Source of the DNA: Pseudoalteromonas phenolica
GTDB lineage: Bacteria > Pseudomonadota > Gammaproteobacteria > Enterobacterales > Alteromonadaceae
NCBI RefSeq assembly: GCF_005886345.1
Contig: NZ_PNEC01000054.1
Location: 1 to 64,000, forward strand
Length of the DNA stretch: 64,000 nucleotides
Direction of reading: 5' to 3'
How positions within the stretch are numbered: the stretch's first letter is position 1; each line of letters starts with the position of its first letter. The notes beneath the pieces are model-generated. The model was not told the origin of the DNA. It saw nothing but the letters and a program-made list of their open reading frames with translations, and did not search any database. Position numbers and translations under genes: made by a program. Shown here piece after piece: positions 29,797 to 41,043 of the stretch.

Positions 29797-32268
29797 TTAG
29801 AAAGTATTCGTTATGTTAAAGCTGATAGTTTTAGTTTCGTCTGTGTCTTCTTTCTTAAGCGGATAAGCAAAACTGATCAGCATTGGTCCCATTGGGGAAA
29901 TCCATTGAATTGATAGACCCGTAGATACACGGAATCGACCCGGATCTGAGTAATCTCTCAACTGCGCAACTTGCTCTTCTGGTAAGTCAGCATAGCGGTC
30001 TATATCAAACTCAGTATCCCATACATTAGCTGCATCTACGAATAAACTTGTGCGCACTGAGCTCGTACTGTCTTCGTCTAAGAACGGTGTAGGGACAATT
30101 AATTCCATACCTGCAATTGCTTTAGCATTACCACCAATTCGACCCAACTGTTGTAATCGGTCAAATTCAGATGGCGAACCGATTGTACCTGTTTTACTTC
30201 CATCAGGTAACACTGAACCATCAATTGCAGTTGTAACCCTTCTAATTGCCTGAGGAAGAATTGTGTTTCGATCGAAACCTCTTAACTCCTCTTCAGTGAT
30301 TCTAAAGTATTCTTGGAATGGTAGAATTTGCTCGAAGCCATTCGTCTCACCGTAACCATTACCATATGCAAATGCTGCTCTGGTTGAGAACACCCATCTG
30401 TGGTCATTACTGATTGGCCAGTAAAAACGGGACTTATAGTTAATCTTAAAGAAGTTTAAATCTGAGTTTGGCGTCGTCGCATTAAGTGATAAATTTTGAC
30501 GTGAGCCAGCCGTTGGGAACATACCACGGTTTACGGTAATTCGAGACCACCCCATACTGAACTCATACTTTGTAAACTCATAAGCTGCATCAGGATCATC
30601 TGGGTTAAAGAATGCCAAACGCATAATTCGTGTTTGCTCATAATCGGCAATGTCAGATAAGCTTTCTTCAATCCAACGACCACCAAAGTTAATACGATTT
30701 ACAGCATTAATTGGAAAGCCAAAGTTTGTGCCAATACCATAACTCTTAGATTTGTAAGGGACTAAGCTATATGCCGACGAATCATAGTTGCTATAGAAAA
30801 TACTGCTACCTTGTGAAATACCATCAGGCGTAAAGTACGGGTTTGTATATGAAATACTATAGCGATCTGAACCTTTTGAAGTGTTTACGTTAAATGCTAA
30901 TTGGTTACCAGTACCTAAAAAGTTTGACTCACTGACCCCAACATTAAACTGTAAACCGCCATATGAGCCATAAGCCACACCTGCTTGGAAGCTACCAGCT
31001 GGTTGCTCTTTAACTGTGAAGTCTACATCTACTTGGTCATCAATACCGGCGATTGGCTTAACCTCAAACTCAACATTCTCCATATAAGGTAAACGTTGAA
31101 TTTGTAGTTTAGAGCGCTCAAGACTCTGATTAGATAACCAAGCGCCTTCAAGTTGCGTCATCTCACGTCGAACGACTTCATCAGCGGTAACTTGGTTTCC
31201 ATTTACCATGATACGGCGAACATAAATACGCTTGCCAGGATTAACTGATAAGGTTAATTTTACTTCTTTATTTTCATCATCAATATCTGGGATGGTGCGA
31301 ACTTCTGCATTGGCATAACCAAAGCGTGCTAAATAACTTTTAATATACTCTTCAGACGCTGTGACAATTGAGCCATTGTATAACTCACCTGTTTTTAATG
31401 GGACAATACTCTTGATAAGCTCTTCACGACCTAGCAAATCACCAATAAAGTCAAAATCTTTAACTGTGTATTGCTCACCCTCAGTCAGGTTTGCAGTGAC
31501 ATAAACTGACTCGCGTTCAGGGCTAACTGAAACTTGAGTTGAATCAATATTGAAACGTAGGTAACCCTTATCGAGATAAAAGCTTCTTAACTTCTCAAGA
31601 TCGCCTTCAATTGTCTGCTTTTGATAGCGGTCATTAGACAAGAATTTCCACCACGGCAAGTCTTGCTGAGACTCAACTAAATTTAGTAGCTCTTCGTCAG
31701 AGAAAAGCTCATTACCTACCAAGTTAATTTGTCTGATTGATGCTGCATCACCCTCATCAAACTCAAGGTTTAGACGAACTCGGTTACGAGGTAACTCGGT
31801 AATGCTTACTTCAATTTTAGCGTTGTACTTACCGATACTATGGAAGAAGTCGATTAAGCCTTTTTCAATATTAGATACAACTGTTTTATCTAAAGGCTCA
31901 CCAGCACGAATATTTTGCTGTTCTAAACTTTCATTTAGCTGCTCGTCTTTAATATCTTTGTTGCCATCAAATTCAATTGAAGAAATTGTTGGTCTTTCTT
32001 TTACTTTAAAAACGAGTAAGTCATTGTCACGATACACAGCAATGTCTTCAAAATGACCTGACTTATATAAAGCTTTGATTGTTTGAGAAATCGTATATTC
32101 ATCAATGTTATCGCCCACATTGATTGGAATATGAGTTAATGCAGCACCCAATGCTACACGCTGTAAGCCTTCAACTTTTAAATCTTCTACGATAAAGGAG
32201 CTTTGCCCAGCTGCCGCAAAGCTTGCGCCAAGTAAACTGGTTACTGCGAGATGTTTTTTTATCGGCAT
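29797..32268 (-). CDS. bamA: outer-membrane protein assembly factor BamA
   Basis: This 823-residue Omp85 protein has a signal peptide (1-21), five POTRA domains (about 24-425) and a 16-strand beta-barrel ending in an aromatic residue (SFNITNTF). VKEQPAGSFQAGVAYGS marks the POTRA5-barrel junction, and the loop-6 motif region is present. It inserts beta-barrel proteins into the outer membrane as the core of the BAM complex. Its neighbours rseP (upstream) and skp (downstream) give the usual envelope-biogenesis order. Confidence 0.96.
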   Translation of the reverse strand: MPIKKHLAVTSLLGASFAAAGQSSFIVEDLKVEGLQRVALGAALTHIPINVGDNIDEYTISQTIKALYKSGHFEDIAVYRDNDLLVFKVKERPTISSIEFDGNKDIKDEQLNESLEQQNIRAGEPLDKTVVSNIEKGLIDFFHSIGKYNAKIEVSITELPRNRVRLNLEFDEGDAASIRQINLVGNELFSDEELLNLVESQQDLPWWKFLSNDRYQKQTIEGDLEKLRSFYLDKGYLRFNIDSTQVSVSPERESVYVTANLTEGEQYTVKDFDFIGDLLGREELIKSIVPLKTGELYNGSIVTASEEYIKSYLARFGYANAEVRTIPDIDDENKEVKLTLSVNPGKRIYVRRIMVNGNQVTADEVVRREMTQLEGAWLSNQSLERSKLQIQRLPYMENVEFEVKPIAGIDDQVDVDFTVKEQPAGSFQAGVAYGSYGGLQFNVGVSESNFLGTGNQLAFNVNTSKGSDRYSISYTNPYFTPDGISQGSSIFYSNYDSSAYSLVPYKSKSYGIGTNFGFPINAVNRINFGGRWIEESLSDIADYEQTRIMRLAFFNPDDPDAAYEFTKYEFSMGWSRITVNRGMFPTAGSRQNLSLNATTPNSDLNFFKINYKSRFYWPISNDHRWVFSTRAAFAYGNGYGETNGFEQILPFQEYFRITEEELRGFDRNTILPQAIRRVTTAIDGSVLPDGSKTGTIGSPSEFDRLQQLGRIGGNAKAIAGMELIVPTPFLDEDSTSSVRTSLFVDAANVWDTEFDIDRYADLPEEQVAQLRDYSDPGRFRVSTGLSIQWISPMGPMLISFAYPLKKEDTDETKTISFNITNTF

Positions 32269-32336
32269 TTTATTATCTTTATCCTTTACAACTATTAGCG
32301 TACATATCGCTTTATGGCTTTAAATGACTTTTCGGC

Positions 32337-33689
32337 TTAAAGCCTTGAAACATCATTAAGCAATGCAAAACAGGTTAGGCCTAGAAGCAGCATGGCTCCA
32401 ATCTTATAACCTAACTCTTGTGTCTTTTCAGAGACTGGCTTTTTGCGAATAAGTTCAATTATGTAATACATTAAATGTCCGCCATCTAAAACTGGCAGGG
32501 GCAGTAAATTGAAAACCCCAAGATTGACACTTATTAACGCCAAGAAACTTAGAAAAGCCACCAACCCATAACTGACACTGGTGCCCGCGCCTACAGCAAT
32601 ACCTACCGGGCCACTTAAATTATTGACTGACACTTTGCCGGTAATTAGGTTACCGATCATGTCAAAACTTAACGTGATTAACGCGTAGGTCTTTTGTACG
32701 CCCAGCACAATACTATCCAATGGACCATAATGTCTAGTTTCAATATAACCTTCAGGCCAACTTTCTAACTGAGGAACAACGCCTAAGAAACCTTGCTGCT
32801 CACCATTTGCTCCTGTTCTCGCTTCAGGTGTGACAGATAAAATTTGACGATACCCATCTCTCATCACCTCTAGCTGAATTGATCTGTTAGGCGATGCCTG
32901 TACAAGACTAACCAGTGATTGCCATTGTTCAATTTCTTGACCATCTGCAGCAAGGAGTTTATCTCCAACTAATAAACCTGCTTGGTTTGCAGCCGAACCT
33001 TTTGCAACATGGCCAATAGTGAGGGTTAGAGCTGGTCTATAAGGTACGATACCAATCGCATCTAGAGGTGGTTGATCTTTTTTATCTAACTTCCAACCTG
33101 TTAAGTCGATGGTACGAATTTTAATTTGCTGCTGAGCGTCTTGCACTTTGACATCGACTGATTGCTCACCCAGATGAGACATTAAGCTGAAGGTCACTTC
33201 TTGCCAAGAAAGTACATCTTGACCACCCATAGCTAAAATATGATCGCCCGACTGTAATTGTGACGTTGCTGCTCGGCTTTGTGCATGCACATCACCTACC
33301 ACAGGTTTAGCATTTTGCACACCAATCATATACATGAGTGCCAGCGCGAAAATAGCAAAAATAAAGTTAGCCATTGGACCTGCTATGACAATGGCAATAC
33401 GAGACCAGACAGATTTATTATTGAAAGAAAGATGCGCTTCGCTGGGGTCAACTGCTTCTACTCGCTCATCGAGCATCTTCACATAACCACCGAGTGGGAT
33501 CATAGCTATCACATACTCAGTGCCGTGCTTATCGTGCCAACGACACAAAGGTTTACCGAAACCAACAGAAAATCTTAAAACTTTTACGCCAGCTTTTCTT
33601 GCAACCCAAAAATGTCCATATTCATGTACTGTAACCAAAATACCTAATGCAACAATGAATGACCCTAAGTGCCAGAAAAACTCAAACAT
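32337..33689 (-). CDS. rseP: site-2 zinc metalloprotease RseP
   Basis: This inner-membrane intramembrane protease of about 450 residues clips RseA to release sigma-E in the envelope stress response. The zinc-binding HEYGH lies in the first helix (VTVHEYGHFWVARKAGV), and two PDZ domains lie at about 115-310. The C-terminal helices carry NLLPLPVLDGGHLMYYI, which supplies the third zinc ligand. The start is MFEFFW (33687-33689), two bases after the dxr stop; a GTG two codons upstream is possible. Confidence 0.95.
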   Translation of the reverse strand: MFEFFWHLGSFIVALGILVTVHEYGHFWVARKAGVKVLRFSVGFGKPLCRWHDKHGTEYVIAMIPLGGYVKMLDERVEAVDPSEAHLSFNNKSVWSRIAIVIAGPMANFIFAIFALALMYMIGVQNAKPVVGDVHAQSRAATSQLQSGDHILAMGGQDVLSWQEVTFSLMSHLGEQSVDVKVQDAQQQIKIRTIDLTGWKLDKKDQPPLDAIGIVPYRPALTLTIGHVAKGSAANQAGLLVGDKLLAADGQEIEQWQSLVSLVQASPNRSIQLEVMRDGYRQILSVTPEARTGANGEQQGFLGVVPQLESWPEGYIETRHYGPLDSIVLGVQKTYALITLSFDMIGNLITGKVSVNNLSGPVGIAVGAGTSVSYGLVAFLSFLALISVNLGVFNLLPLPVLDGGHLMYYIIELIRKKPVSEKTQELGYKIGAMLLLGLTCFALLNDVSRL

Positions 33690-33691
33690 AA

Positions 33692-34882
33692 TCACTCCAT
33701 GGTTTTAAGTACGTTGTTAGCAAGGACTCTTGCTTCATTATCTTGAGCAAGTACATCATCAATACTTGAAAGGTTTGTAATCGCGATGCGATTAAGTACT
33801 TCAGCATTCACTTTATAAATATCAGTAAAACTAATTTGTTTATTTAAGAACGCAGCCACTGCAATTTCATTTGCCGCATTCACAGCCGTCGTTGCAGCCT
33901 GGCCAGTCTTACAAGCATCAATCGCTAAAGCTAAGTTAGGATAGCGATTATAATCAGGCTTTGTGAAAGTAAAATCACAGATTTGTGAGAAATCTAGGGG
34001 GGCGACACCTGCGTCGATACGCTCAGGATAAGACAAACCATATGCAATAGGTGTTCTCATATCAGGTTGACCCATTTGTGCAATCACAGAGCCATCTTGA
34101 TACTGTACCATTGAGTGGATCATGCTTTGTGGGTGGATTACTACTTCTATATCGTCTGCATCACAGTTAAACAACCACTTCGCTTCGATAAACTCTAGCC
34201 CTTTATTCATCATGGTCGCCGAGTCGACAGAAATTTTCTGACCCATAGACCAGTTTGGATGGGCGACGGCTTCTTCAACGGTTACATCAGCTAAAGTATC
34301 AATACCGCGATTTAAGAAAGGTCCACCTGAACCAGTTAAAAGTATTTTACGAATGCCGAACTGTTCAAGCTTAGGATCTGAATGTTGTTGAAATGCAGTT
34401 GGTAAGCTTTGATAGATAGCATTATGTTCGCTATCTATCGGCAACAAAATGGCATCATGTTGCTTCACTTTATCCATAAAGATTTGGCCTGACATCACCA
34501 AAGATTCTTTATTCGCTAAAAGTACTTTTTTACTGTGCTCAACCGCACTGATTGTCGGCAACAAACCTGCTGCTCCGACAATCGCTGACATAACGATATC
34601 AACGTCACTGTGAGAAACCACATCTCGCATCGCTTGAACGCCTGTCAGAACCTGAATCTCTGTTCCTGCTAAGTCATCCTTGAGTTGCTTTGCAGCTTGC
34701 TCACACTGCATCACCGCAAATTTTGGTTTAAATGTCTGGCACTGCTGACGCATCACCTCAACATTACGACCTGCAACTAAGGCGAGTACCGAAAATTTAT
34801 CAGCATTGCGGGCAATCACATCTAAAGTAGAAACACCTATTGACCCTGTTGAGCCAAGGATTGCTACCTGTTGAATGCTCAT
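33692..34882 (-). CDS. dxr: 1-deoxy-D-xylulose-5-phosphate reductoisomerase
   Basis: This enzyme of about 396 residues is NADPH- and Mg2+-dependent and forms MEP, the committed step of non-mevalonate isoprenoid synthesis. The Rossmann motif is [16 protein letters not shown], and [15 protein letters not shown] and GSGGPFL are present. The start is MSIQQVA at 34880-34882, overlapping the cdsA stop as ATGA. Confidence 0.96.
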   Translation of the reverse strand: MSIQQVAILGSTGSIGVSTLDVIARNADKFSVLALVAGRNVEVMRQQCQTFKPKFAVMQCEQAAKQLKDDLAGTEIQVLTGVQAMRDVVSHSDVDIVMSAIVGAAGLLPTISAVEHSKKVLLANKESLVMSGQIFMDKVKQHDAILLPIDSEHNAIYQSLPTAFQQHSDPKLEQFGIRKILLTGSGGPFLNRGIDTLADVTVEEAVAHPNWSMGQKISVDSATMMNKGLEFIEAKWLFNCDADDIEVVIHPQSMIHSMVQYQDGSVIAQMGQPDMRTPIAYGLSYPERIDAGVAPLDFSQICDFTFTKPDYNRYPNLALAIDACKTGQAATTAVNAANEIAVAAFLNKQISFTDIYKVNAEVLNRIAITNLSSIDDVLAQDNEARVLANNVLKTME

Positions 34883-35745
34883 AACGCCACCGTCCACGCA
34901 TAACACAGGGCGAATATCGGCGCAGCAGCAGTAAGGCTATCAATACGGTCTAAGATACCGCCATGACCTGGTAAACAACTGCCTGAGTCTTTCAAACCAG
35001 CTTCACGCTTAAACATACTTTCTAGTAAATCGCCTACGGCTGAAAACAGTGCGATAAACACAGTTAATAAGGCATAAACTGGCCACATCGCTTGTTCGAC
35101 GTCTGCACAAGCACAGAAGATAACTACAAAAATAACAGCTGTCAGTAATCCACCGACTAGGCCTTCAATGGTTTTATTTGGACTTACTTTTGGCATTAAC
35201 TTATGTTTGCCTAGGTTTTTACCCGCAAAATAAGCACCTATATCCGCACTCCAGACAATACCCAATACCACCATAATCAGAGTTGAACCGAATAGCTCAG
35301 ATTGTTGATATTCAGCACTACGTAAAACATTGAGTGCAAGCCAAAGCGGCACGAGTGTCAATAAGCCAGCCACAGCCTTCATTACCAGACCTTCTGACCA
35401 TGCGCGAGACATACTTGGGTATTTAACAACAAGAAAAGTAGCAACTAACCACCAGGCAAATGCAAGGGTGAAAACATAGTTTGCATCAGACAATAATTGC
35501 CCATTTTGCCAAAGTGATTCTATGGGCCAATGCAGGTGAAGTGCGCCAAGAATAGAAGCGACTAAAGCCACAAATGTGCCTCTTTGCGCCATTTTTTTGA
35601 GGCCCATCAATGAAGACCATTCCCAAGCACCTAAAAGGGTAATCGCACCAGCAATAAAACTAAATAATGAAAGCGGTGTATAAAACACCAAAAGCAAAGC
35701 CAGTGGCGCTAGAACCACTGACGTTAAAATACGTAATTTAAGCAA
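34879..35745 (-). CDS. cdsA: phosphatidate cytidylyltransferase
   Basis: This 288-residue polytopic inner-membrane enzyme makes CDP-diacylglycerol from phosphatidate and CTP, feeding all phospholipid synthesis. About eight hydrophobic segments are visible. The family signature lies near the C-terminus ([20 protein letters not shown] followed by [13 protein letters not shown]). It is coupled to dxr through ATGA and follows uppS by 11 bases. Confidence 0.95.
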   Translation of the reverse strand: MLKLRILTSVVLAPLALLLVFYTPLSLFSFIAGAITLLGAWEWSSLMGLKKMAQRGTFVALVASILGALHLHWPIESLWQNGQLLSDANYVFTLAFAWWLVATFLVVKYPSMSRAWSEGLVMKAVAGLLTLVPLWLALNVLRSAEYQQSELFGSTLIMVVLGIVWSADIGAYFAGKNLGKHKLMPKVSPNKTIEGLVGGLLTAVIFVVIFCACADVEQAMWPVYALLTVFIALFSAVGDLLESMFKREAGLKDSGSCLPGHGGILDRIDSLTAAAPIFALCYAWTVAL

Positions 35746-35756
35746 ATTGATAACCT

Positions 35757-36530
35757 TTAACTTGTTGTTTTGGACTCGGCAAGTAATTGTTTTATTTGTT
35801 CGCCGGTACAGCCAAAGCGTCGCTCTCGAGATACAAAACAGGCAATTGCCTCAGAAAAAGCCTCTTCATTAAAATCTGGCCAAAGAGTATCTGTAAAATA
35901 GAGTTCAGCATACGCTGCCTGCCAAAGTAAAAAGTTGCTGATGCGACAATCTCCGCCAGTCCTTATCAACAAGTCTAATTCACTTTGATCTGCCATACTT
36001 AATTGTGCTGACAAAGCGTCTTCTGTGATGTCTCTCACAGTAAGTTGACCATCTTGCACTTGCTGTGCCATTGATTGAGCGGCTTGTACAATATCCCAAC
36101 GGCCACCGTAATTTGCCGCAACATTTAATTTCAGACCTGTATTATTAGCGGTTAATTCATGTGCCGATTTAACCCTATCTTGTAGAGATTCAGGAAAGCG
36201 TGAAATATCACCAATAATAGTCAGTTTTACATTATTCTTATGTAGTTTTTTAACTTCTTTAGATAAGACAAATAAAAACAGTTCCATTAAGGTACTGACT
36301 TCATCTTCAGGTCGTCGCCAATTTTCACTACTAAAAGCAAAAAGCGTCAACGATTCAATACCCAGTTTTGTACAAAACTGAACAGCCGAACGAACGGAAT
36401 CTACACCTTTTTTGTGTCCGTATGTACGAGGACGATTGCGGCTTTGCGCCCAGCGCCCATTCCCGTCCATGATAATAGCAACATGCTTCGGCAAAGACTG
36501 CTTTGAAACTGTTTCAGTACTTAAAACCAT
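35757..36530 (-). CDS. uppS: undecaprenyl diphosphate synthase
   Basis: This 257-residue cis-prenyltransferase makes the C55 lipid carrier for peptidoglycan and O-antigen. [20 protein letters not shown] carries the catalytic Asp and pyrophosphate-binding residues. [13 protein letters not shown] and [18 protein letters not shown] are the other conserved regions. It is the first gene after the frr terminator, so part of its transcription may start in that gap. Confidence 0.96.
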   Translation of the reverse strand: MVLSTETVSKQSLPKHVAIIMDGNGRWAQSRNRPRTYGHKKGVDSVRSAVQFCTKLGIESLTLFAFSSENWRRPEDEVSTLMELFLFVLSKEVKKLHKNNVKLTIIGDISRFPESLQDRVKSAHELTANNTGLKLNVAANYGGRWDIVQAAQSMAQQVQDGQLTVRDITEDALSAQLSMADQSELDLLIRTGGDCRISNFLLWQAAYAELYFTDTLWPDFNEEAFSEAIACFVSRERRFGCTGEQIKQLLAESKTTS

Positions 36531-36545
36531 AATTCCGATTTAGGT

Positions 36546-36584
36546 AAAAAAAAACGCCGCCTAGTATACCCTAGACGGCGTTTC
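36546..36584 (-). terminator. terminator after frr
   Basis: A stem of AAACGCCG-CTAG type pairs with CTAG-CGGCGTTT around one mismatch, and nine Ts follow on the reverse strand. It separates the pyrH-frr transcript from uppS and downstream genes. Confidence 0.8.
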
Positions 36585-36606
36585 AAAACTAATAAATTTG
36601 AGTTGG

Positions 36607-37164
36607 TTAGATTTCCATCAATTCAGCTTCTTTCGCGCTCAGCTGAGTATCCATTTCTTTAACATACTTATCTGTTAACTTTTGGACCTCATCTTCGCCC
36701 TGACGCGCTTCATCTTCTGAGATGTCTTTGTCTTTTAGCAGTGACTTGATATCACCATTCGCATCACGACGAATATTACGGATAGCAACACGACCACCTT
36801 CAACTTCACCACGTACAATCTTAATTAGGTCTTTACGACGCTCTTCTGTAAGAGGAGGAAGTGGTACACGGATAACTGTTCCTGCAGACATAGGGTTTAG
36901 ACCTAAATCTGAAGACATGATAGCTTTTTCAACAGCTTGCGCTAAAGACTTATCAAATACATTGATTGCTAATGTACGTGAATCTTCAGTCGTTACGTTT
37001 GCTACTTGGTTTAGAGGCGTGTCTGCACCATAGTAAGAAACTGTAATACCGTCTAATAATGCAGGGTGTGCACGACCAGTACGGATTTTTGATAGCTGGC
37101 TCGCTAGTGCTGCCACGCTTTTTTTCATGCGCTCTTCAGCGTCTTTTTTAATATCGTTAATCAC
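36607..37164 (-). CDS. frr: ribosome recycling factor
   Basis: This 185-residue factor, with EF-G, splits post-termination ribosomes. The three-helix-bundle family pattern is clear: [17 protein letters not shown] near the N-terminus, [16 protein letters not shown] in the middle and [13 protein letters not shown] [18 protein letters not shown] later. It has the full family length of 185. It lies 23 bases after pyrH and is closed by a strong terminator. Confidence 0.96.
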   Translation of the reverse strand: MINDIKKDAEERMKKSVAALASQLSKIRTGRAHPALLDGITVSYYGADTPLNQVANVTTEDSRTLAINVFDKSLAQAVEKAIMSSDLGLNPMSAGTVIRVPLPPLTEERRKDLIKIVRGEVEGGRVAIRNIRRDANGDIKSLLKDKDISEDEARQGEDEVQKLTDKYVKEMDTQLSAKEAELMEI

Positions 37165-37187
37165 AATTCAATCCTAGTCTTTGTAGA

Positions 37188-37925
37188 TTATTCAGCTGCT
37201 TGTGAAGAAATAAGGGTACCCTCTTCTTCCCCCATGATAACGCGTTTAAGCGCACCAGGTTTATTCATGTTGAATACACTTAAAGGCATATTGTGGTCAC
37301 GAGCTAGCGTAAATGCCGCTAAGTCCATAACCTTTAATTCTTTGTCGATCACTTCATTATAAGATAAATGGCGGTGAAGTGTCGCGTCTGGGTTCTTCAC
37401 TGGGTCGTCGCTGAATACGCCATCAACTTTCGTTGCTTTGATTACTGTATCGGCTTCGATTTCAATACCGCGTAAACACGCTGCAGAATCTGTAGTGAAA
37501 AATGGGTTGCCTGTACCCGCAGAGAAAATTACCACGCGGCCAGACTTTAATAAGCTAATTGCTTCAGCCCAGTTGTATGCATCACATACACCATTAAGAG
37601 GAATAGCAGACATAAGACGTGCGTTTACAAATGCACGGTGAAGTGCATCACGCATTGCTAAACCGTTCATTACTGTTGCTAGCATACCCATATGGTCGCC
37701 AACTACGCGGTTCATGCCCGCTTCTGCTAATGAGCCACCACGTAAGAAGTTACCGCCACCGATAACTAAACCTACTTCTACGTCGAGTTCTACAAGCTCT
37801 TTGATTTCTTGCGCCATACGATCCAATACTTTCGGATCGATACCAAAGCCTTCGTCTCCCATTAAAGCTTCACCGCTTAATTTAAGAAGAACGCGTCTAA
37901 AAACAGGTTTTCTATTCGTAGTCAT
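37188..37925 (-). CDS. pyrH: uridylate kinase
   Basis: This 245-residue hexameric kinase phosphorylates UMP to UDP and is regulated by GTP and [33 protein letters not shown] and [19 protein letters not shown] are typical of the bacterial amino-acid-kinase-fold UMP kinases. It is transcribed with frr. A terminator lies upstream, between tsf and pyrH. Confidence 0.96.
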   Translation of the reverse strand: MTTNRKPVFRRVLLKLSGEALMGDEGFGIDPKVLDRMAQEIKELVELDVEVGLVIGGGNFLRGGSLAEAGMNRVVGDHMGMLATVMNGLAMRDALHRAFVNARLMSAIPLNGVCDAYNWAEAISLLKSGRVVIFSAGTGNPFFTTDSAACLRGIEIEADTVIKATKVDGVFSDDPVKNPDATLHRHLSYNEVIDKELKVMDLAAFTLARDHNMPLSVFNMNKPGALKRVIMGEEEGTLISSQAAE

Positions 37926-37956
37926 AATCTCAGGGCCATATGTAAAAGTGGGGGAT

Positions 37957-37999
37957 AAAAAATAACCGCGCTTATGAAACTCATAAATGCGCGGTTATT
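37957..37999 (-). terminator. terminator after tsf
   Basis: An 11-bp perfect stem, AATAACCGCGC / GCGCGGTTATT, with a 17-base loop is followed on the reverse strand by a T-run. It ends the rpsB-tsf transcript before pyrH. Confidence 0.8.
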
Positions 38000-38075
38000 C
38001 TAAAGAATTTTCAGCATTGAAGCAAAAGCAAATGCTGCCTAAAGGTGGCTTTTTGCCTCTGCTTCATGAGTAAAA

Positions 38076-38927
38076 TTACTCGCCTTTAGCTGCTGCGATT
38101 TGCGCTGCAACTTCTGCTGCGAAATCTTCTTCTTTCTTCTCGATACCTTCACCAACTTCTAAGCGGATGAAGTTAGAAACTGAAGCGCCTTTCTCTTTAA
38201 GGAATTCGCCAACAGATTTCTTAGGTTCCATGATGAATGCTTGACCAGTAAGAGAGATCTCACCAGTGAACTTCTTCATACGACCTACAACCATCTTCTC
38301 AGCGATTTCTGCAGGCTTACCTTCGTTCATTGCGATTTCAACTTGAACTGCTTTTTCTTTTTCAACCACTTCAGCTGGAACGTCTTCAGGGTTAACGAAG
38401 TCAGGCTTAGAAGCAGCAACGTGCATAGCAACGTGCTTAAGTGTTTCTTCGTCAGCGTCACCAGTTACAACAACACCGATACGGTCGCCGTGACGGTAAG
38501 CAGATAGCTTGTCACCATCGATGTACTCAACGCGACGAACGTTGATGTTTTCACCGATTTTAGCAACTAGAGCAACACGCGTTTCTTCGAATTGAGCTTT
38601 AAGTGCGTCAACGTCAGCTTTTGATTCAACAGCAGCATCAAGAACAGTGTTAGCAAAACCTAGGAAGTTTTCGTCTTTAGCAACGAAGTCAGTCTGACAG
38701 TTAACTTCTAGAAGTGCAGCAAAACCTTCGCCTTGCTTGATAAGGATTGTACCTTCTGCAGCGATGTTACCCGCTTTCTTAGCAGCTTTAGCAGCACCAC
38801 TCTTACGCATGTTTTCGATAGCTAGCTCGATATCACCGTTAGTTTCAGTTAGTGCTTTTTTACAATCCATCATGCCAGCGCCAGTACGCTCGCGTAATTC
38901 TTTAACTAGGGCAGCAGTTACAGCCAT
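38076..38927 (-). CDS. tsf: elongation factor Ts
   Basis: This 283-residue nucleotide-exchange factor recycles EF-Tu-GDP to the GTP form. The N-terminal UBA-like domain is [21 protein letters not shown], and the Tu-binding segment is [13 protein letters not shown]. The length matches E. coli (283). It is the second gene of the rpsB-tsf operon, about 100 bases after rpsB. Confidence 0.97.
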   Translation of the reverse strand: MAVTAALVKELRERTGAGMMDCKKALTETNGDIELAIENMRKSGAAKAAKKAGNIAAEGTILIKQGEGFAALLEVNCQTDFVAKDENFLGFANTVLDAAVESKADVDALKAQFEETRVALVAKIGENINVRRVEYIDGDKLSAYRHGDRIGVVVTGDADEETLKHVAMHVAASKPDFVNPEDVPAEVVEKEKAVQVEIAMNEGKPAEIAEKMVVGRMKKFTGEISLTGQAFIMEPKKSVGEFLKEKGASVSNFIRLEVGEGIEKKEEDFAAEVAAQIAAAKGE

Positions 38928-38988
38928 TAGTATATCCTCAAATATGAAGTTTTTTTTCGGGGTGCGGAATGACCGCTCTTCAAGAATA

Positions 38989-39021
38989 TCAAGCCTTCAC
39001 CTTATTTTGATGAAGACTTGA
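38989..39021 (-). terminator. hairpin in the rpsB-tsf gap (possible attenuator)
   Basis: An 11-bp stem with one mismatch (TCAAGTCTTCA with TGAAGGCTTGA on the reverse strand) lies directly after the rpsB stop. There is no long T-run, so it may be a partial terminator or an RNA-stabilising or processing hairpin. Confidence 0.4.
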
Positions 39022-39031
39022 TGACAGCTAA

Positions 39032-39760
39032 TTACTCAGCTTCTACGAAATCGTCGTTTTCAGCTTGTGCAACGATGTTGCTTTCACGACCTTCAGTGAT
39101 AGCAGTTGCAACAGCACCAGTGTAAAGCTGGATAGCGCGGATCGCGTCATCGTTACCTGGTACGATGAAGTCAACACCGTCTGGGTTTGAGTTAGTATCA
39201 ACTACAGATACTACTGGAATACCTAGGTTGTTAGCTTCACGGATCGCAATGTGCTCGTGGTCAGCGTCAATTACAAAGATAGCGTCTGGAAGACCGCCCA
39301 TGTCTTTGATACCGCCAAGGCTCTTCTCAAGCTTTTCCATTTCACGCGTTTTCATTAGCGCTTCTTTCTTAGTAAGCTTTTCGAAAGTACCGTCTTGGCT
39401 TTGAGCTTCAAGGTCTTTAAGACGCTTGATTGATTGACGAACTGTTTTCCAGTTAGTCAACATACCACCTAACCAACGGTGATTTACATAGAACTGATCG
39501 CTTTGAAGAGCTGCTTCTTTAACTGCTTCGCTTGCAGCGCGCTTAGTACCTACGAAAAGGATTTTGCCTTTGTTAGATGCAACGTTCGATAAGAACTTAA
39601 GTGCATCGTTGAACATAGGAACAGTTTTTTCTAGGTTGATGATATGAACGCGGTTACGAGCACCGAAGATGAACGGCTTCATCTTAGGGTTCCAGTAACG
39701 TGCTTGGTGACCAAAGTGAACACCAGCTTGAAGCATATCGCGCATTGAAACGTTTGCCAT
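39032..39760 (-). CDS. rpsB: 30S ribosomal protein S2
   Basis: This 242-residue ribosomal protein includes [34 protein letters not shown] and [19 protein letters not shown], typical of bacterial S2. It is the first gene of the rpsB-tsf operon. It has a leader of about 170 bases from the predicted promoter, long enough for the autogenous S2 regulation known in gammaproteobacteria. AGAGGAAAT precedes the ATG. Confidence 0.97.
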   Translation of the reverse strand: MANVSMRDMLQAGVHFGHQARYWNPKMKPFIFGARNRVHIINLEKTVPMFNDALKFLSNVASNKGKILFVGTKRAASEAVKEAALQSDQFYVNHRWLGGMLTNWKTVRQSIKRLKDLEAQSQDGTFEKLTKKEALMKTREMEKLEKSLGGIKDMGGLPDAIFVIDADHEHIAIREANNLGIPVVSVVDTNSNPDGVDFIVPGNDDAIRAIQLYTGAVATAITEGRESNIVAQAENDDFVEAE

Positions 39761-39937
39761 TTTAATTTCCTCTAATATTTAGGGTTAGGCCTCCACATAT
39801 CCCATAGCACCAACACGTAATAAGTAATTACATGCACCCAAGTGTATGTGTCGATATGTGTGTGTGTTAATATAAAAAGTATGTTTATCTTAACTACAAA
39901 CTATCTCGTAAGATAAATTTGTAAAAAGACGGCGCGC

Positions 39938-39966
39938 TTTATACCATATTAAAGCGCCAGATTCAA
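39938..39966 (-). promoter_or_regulatory. rpsB promoter with GC-rich discriminator
   Basis: The reverse strand has TTGAAT (39961-39966) and TATAAA (39938-39943) with 17-base spacing, followed at once by GCGCGCC. A GC-rich discriminator next to the start site is the mark of stringently controlled (ppGpp/DksA-repressed) ribosomal promoters. The roughly 170-base leader downstream is the candidate S2-binding region. Confidence 0.65.
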
Positions 39967-40024
39967 CGATACGTCTAAAATTTGTGCGTTATTGCAAAGT
40001 GAAAAATTAACGATTGGAGCCTCA

Positions 40025-40813
40025 ATGAGTGCAGTGATTAAAACCCCTGAAGAAATAGAAAAAATGCGTGTTGCCGGTCGCTTAGCGGCTGAAGTTTTAG
40101 AAATGATTGAACCTCATGTGAAGCCTGGGGTAACAACAGAAGAGCTAAACACCATTTGTCACAATTATATTGTTGACGTTCAAGGTGCGGTGCCTGCACC
40201 TCTAAACTATCATGGTTTTCCAAAATCAATTTGTACTTCTGTAAACCATGTAATTTGTCACGGCATCCCAAATGACAAACCATTAAAAGACGGCGATATC
40301 ATCAATATCGATATCACTGTAATCAAAGATGGCTACCATGGTGACACTTCAAAAATGTTCCATGTTGGTACACCAAATATTCAGGGCAAACGTTTAGCCC
40401 AGATCACGCAAGAAAGCTTATACCTTGCTATTAAAATGGTTAAGCCAGGTGTGCGTTTAGGTGATATCGGCGCTGCAATTCAAAAATATGCAGAAGGCTT
40501 TAGCTATTCAATCGTTCGTGAATATTGTGGCCACGGTATTGGTGCTGAATTCCATGAGGAACCACAAGTCATGCACTATGGTAAACCTGGCACAGGCGAA
40601 ACATTAAAAGCGGGCATGTGTTTAACGATTGAACCTATGGTGAATGCAGGTAAGCGCCAGTGCAAACTGCTAAAAGACGGTTGGACGGTTGTTACTAAAG
40701 ACCGTAGCTTATCAGCGCAATGGGAGCACACTCTACTCGTTACTGATAACGGTGTTGAAATTTTAACACTGCGTAACGATGAAACAATTGACCGTGTAAT
40801 TGAGCATAACTAA
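40025..40813 (+). CDS. map: type I methionine aminopeptidase
   Basis: This metalloenzyme of about 262 residues removes initiator Met from nascent proteins. The pita-bread fold metal ligands are visible in INIDITVIKDGYHGDTSKMF, YCGHGIGAEFHEEP and LTIEPMVNAG, and the last ligand lies near QWEHTLLVT. The start is MSAVIKTP at 40025 with GGAG upstream; the earlier in-frame codon is less likely. It is divergent from rpsB, as in E. coli. Confidence 0.96.
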   Translation: MSAVIKTPEEIEKMRVAGRLAAEVLEMIEPHVKPGVTTEELNTICHNYIVDVQGAVPAPLNYHGFPKSICTSVNHVICHGIPNDKPLKDGDIINIDITVIKDGYHGDTSKMFHVGTPNIQGKRLAQITQESLYLAIKMVKPGVRLGDIGAAIQKYAEGFSYSIVREYCGHGIGAEFHEEPQVMHYGKPGTGETLKAGMCLTIEPMVNAGKRQCKLLKDGWTVVTKDRSLSAQWEHTLLVTDNGVEILTLRNDETIDRVIEHN

Positions 40814-40838
40814 TTTAACTGTTTCTGCTTGATTTCCT

Positions 40839-40870
40839 AAATGCCAGCAAACTGCTGGCATTTTAATTTT
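40839..40870 (+). terminator. terminator after map
   Basis: An 11-bp perfect stem, AAATGCCAGCA / TGCTGGCATTT, with a 3-base loop is followed by a T-rich tail. Confidence 0.8.
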
Positions 40871-41043
40871 AGAGACTGTTGAATCAAATCTCATCCATCA
40901 CTAATTTCTCTTTACTAAATTTTGCCTATTAACTAGGCGTTTATCATATACAACAAGCCGCCCTGCTCGCATTTTATTGTGACTTAGTGTAAAACTTACT
41001 AAGCGCTCATCAATTCATTTGATCTAAAAATCAGGGATACTCC

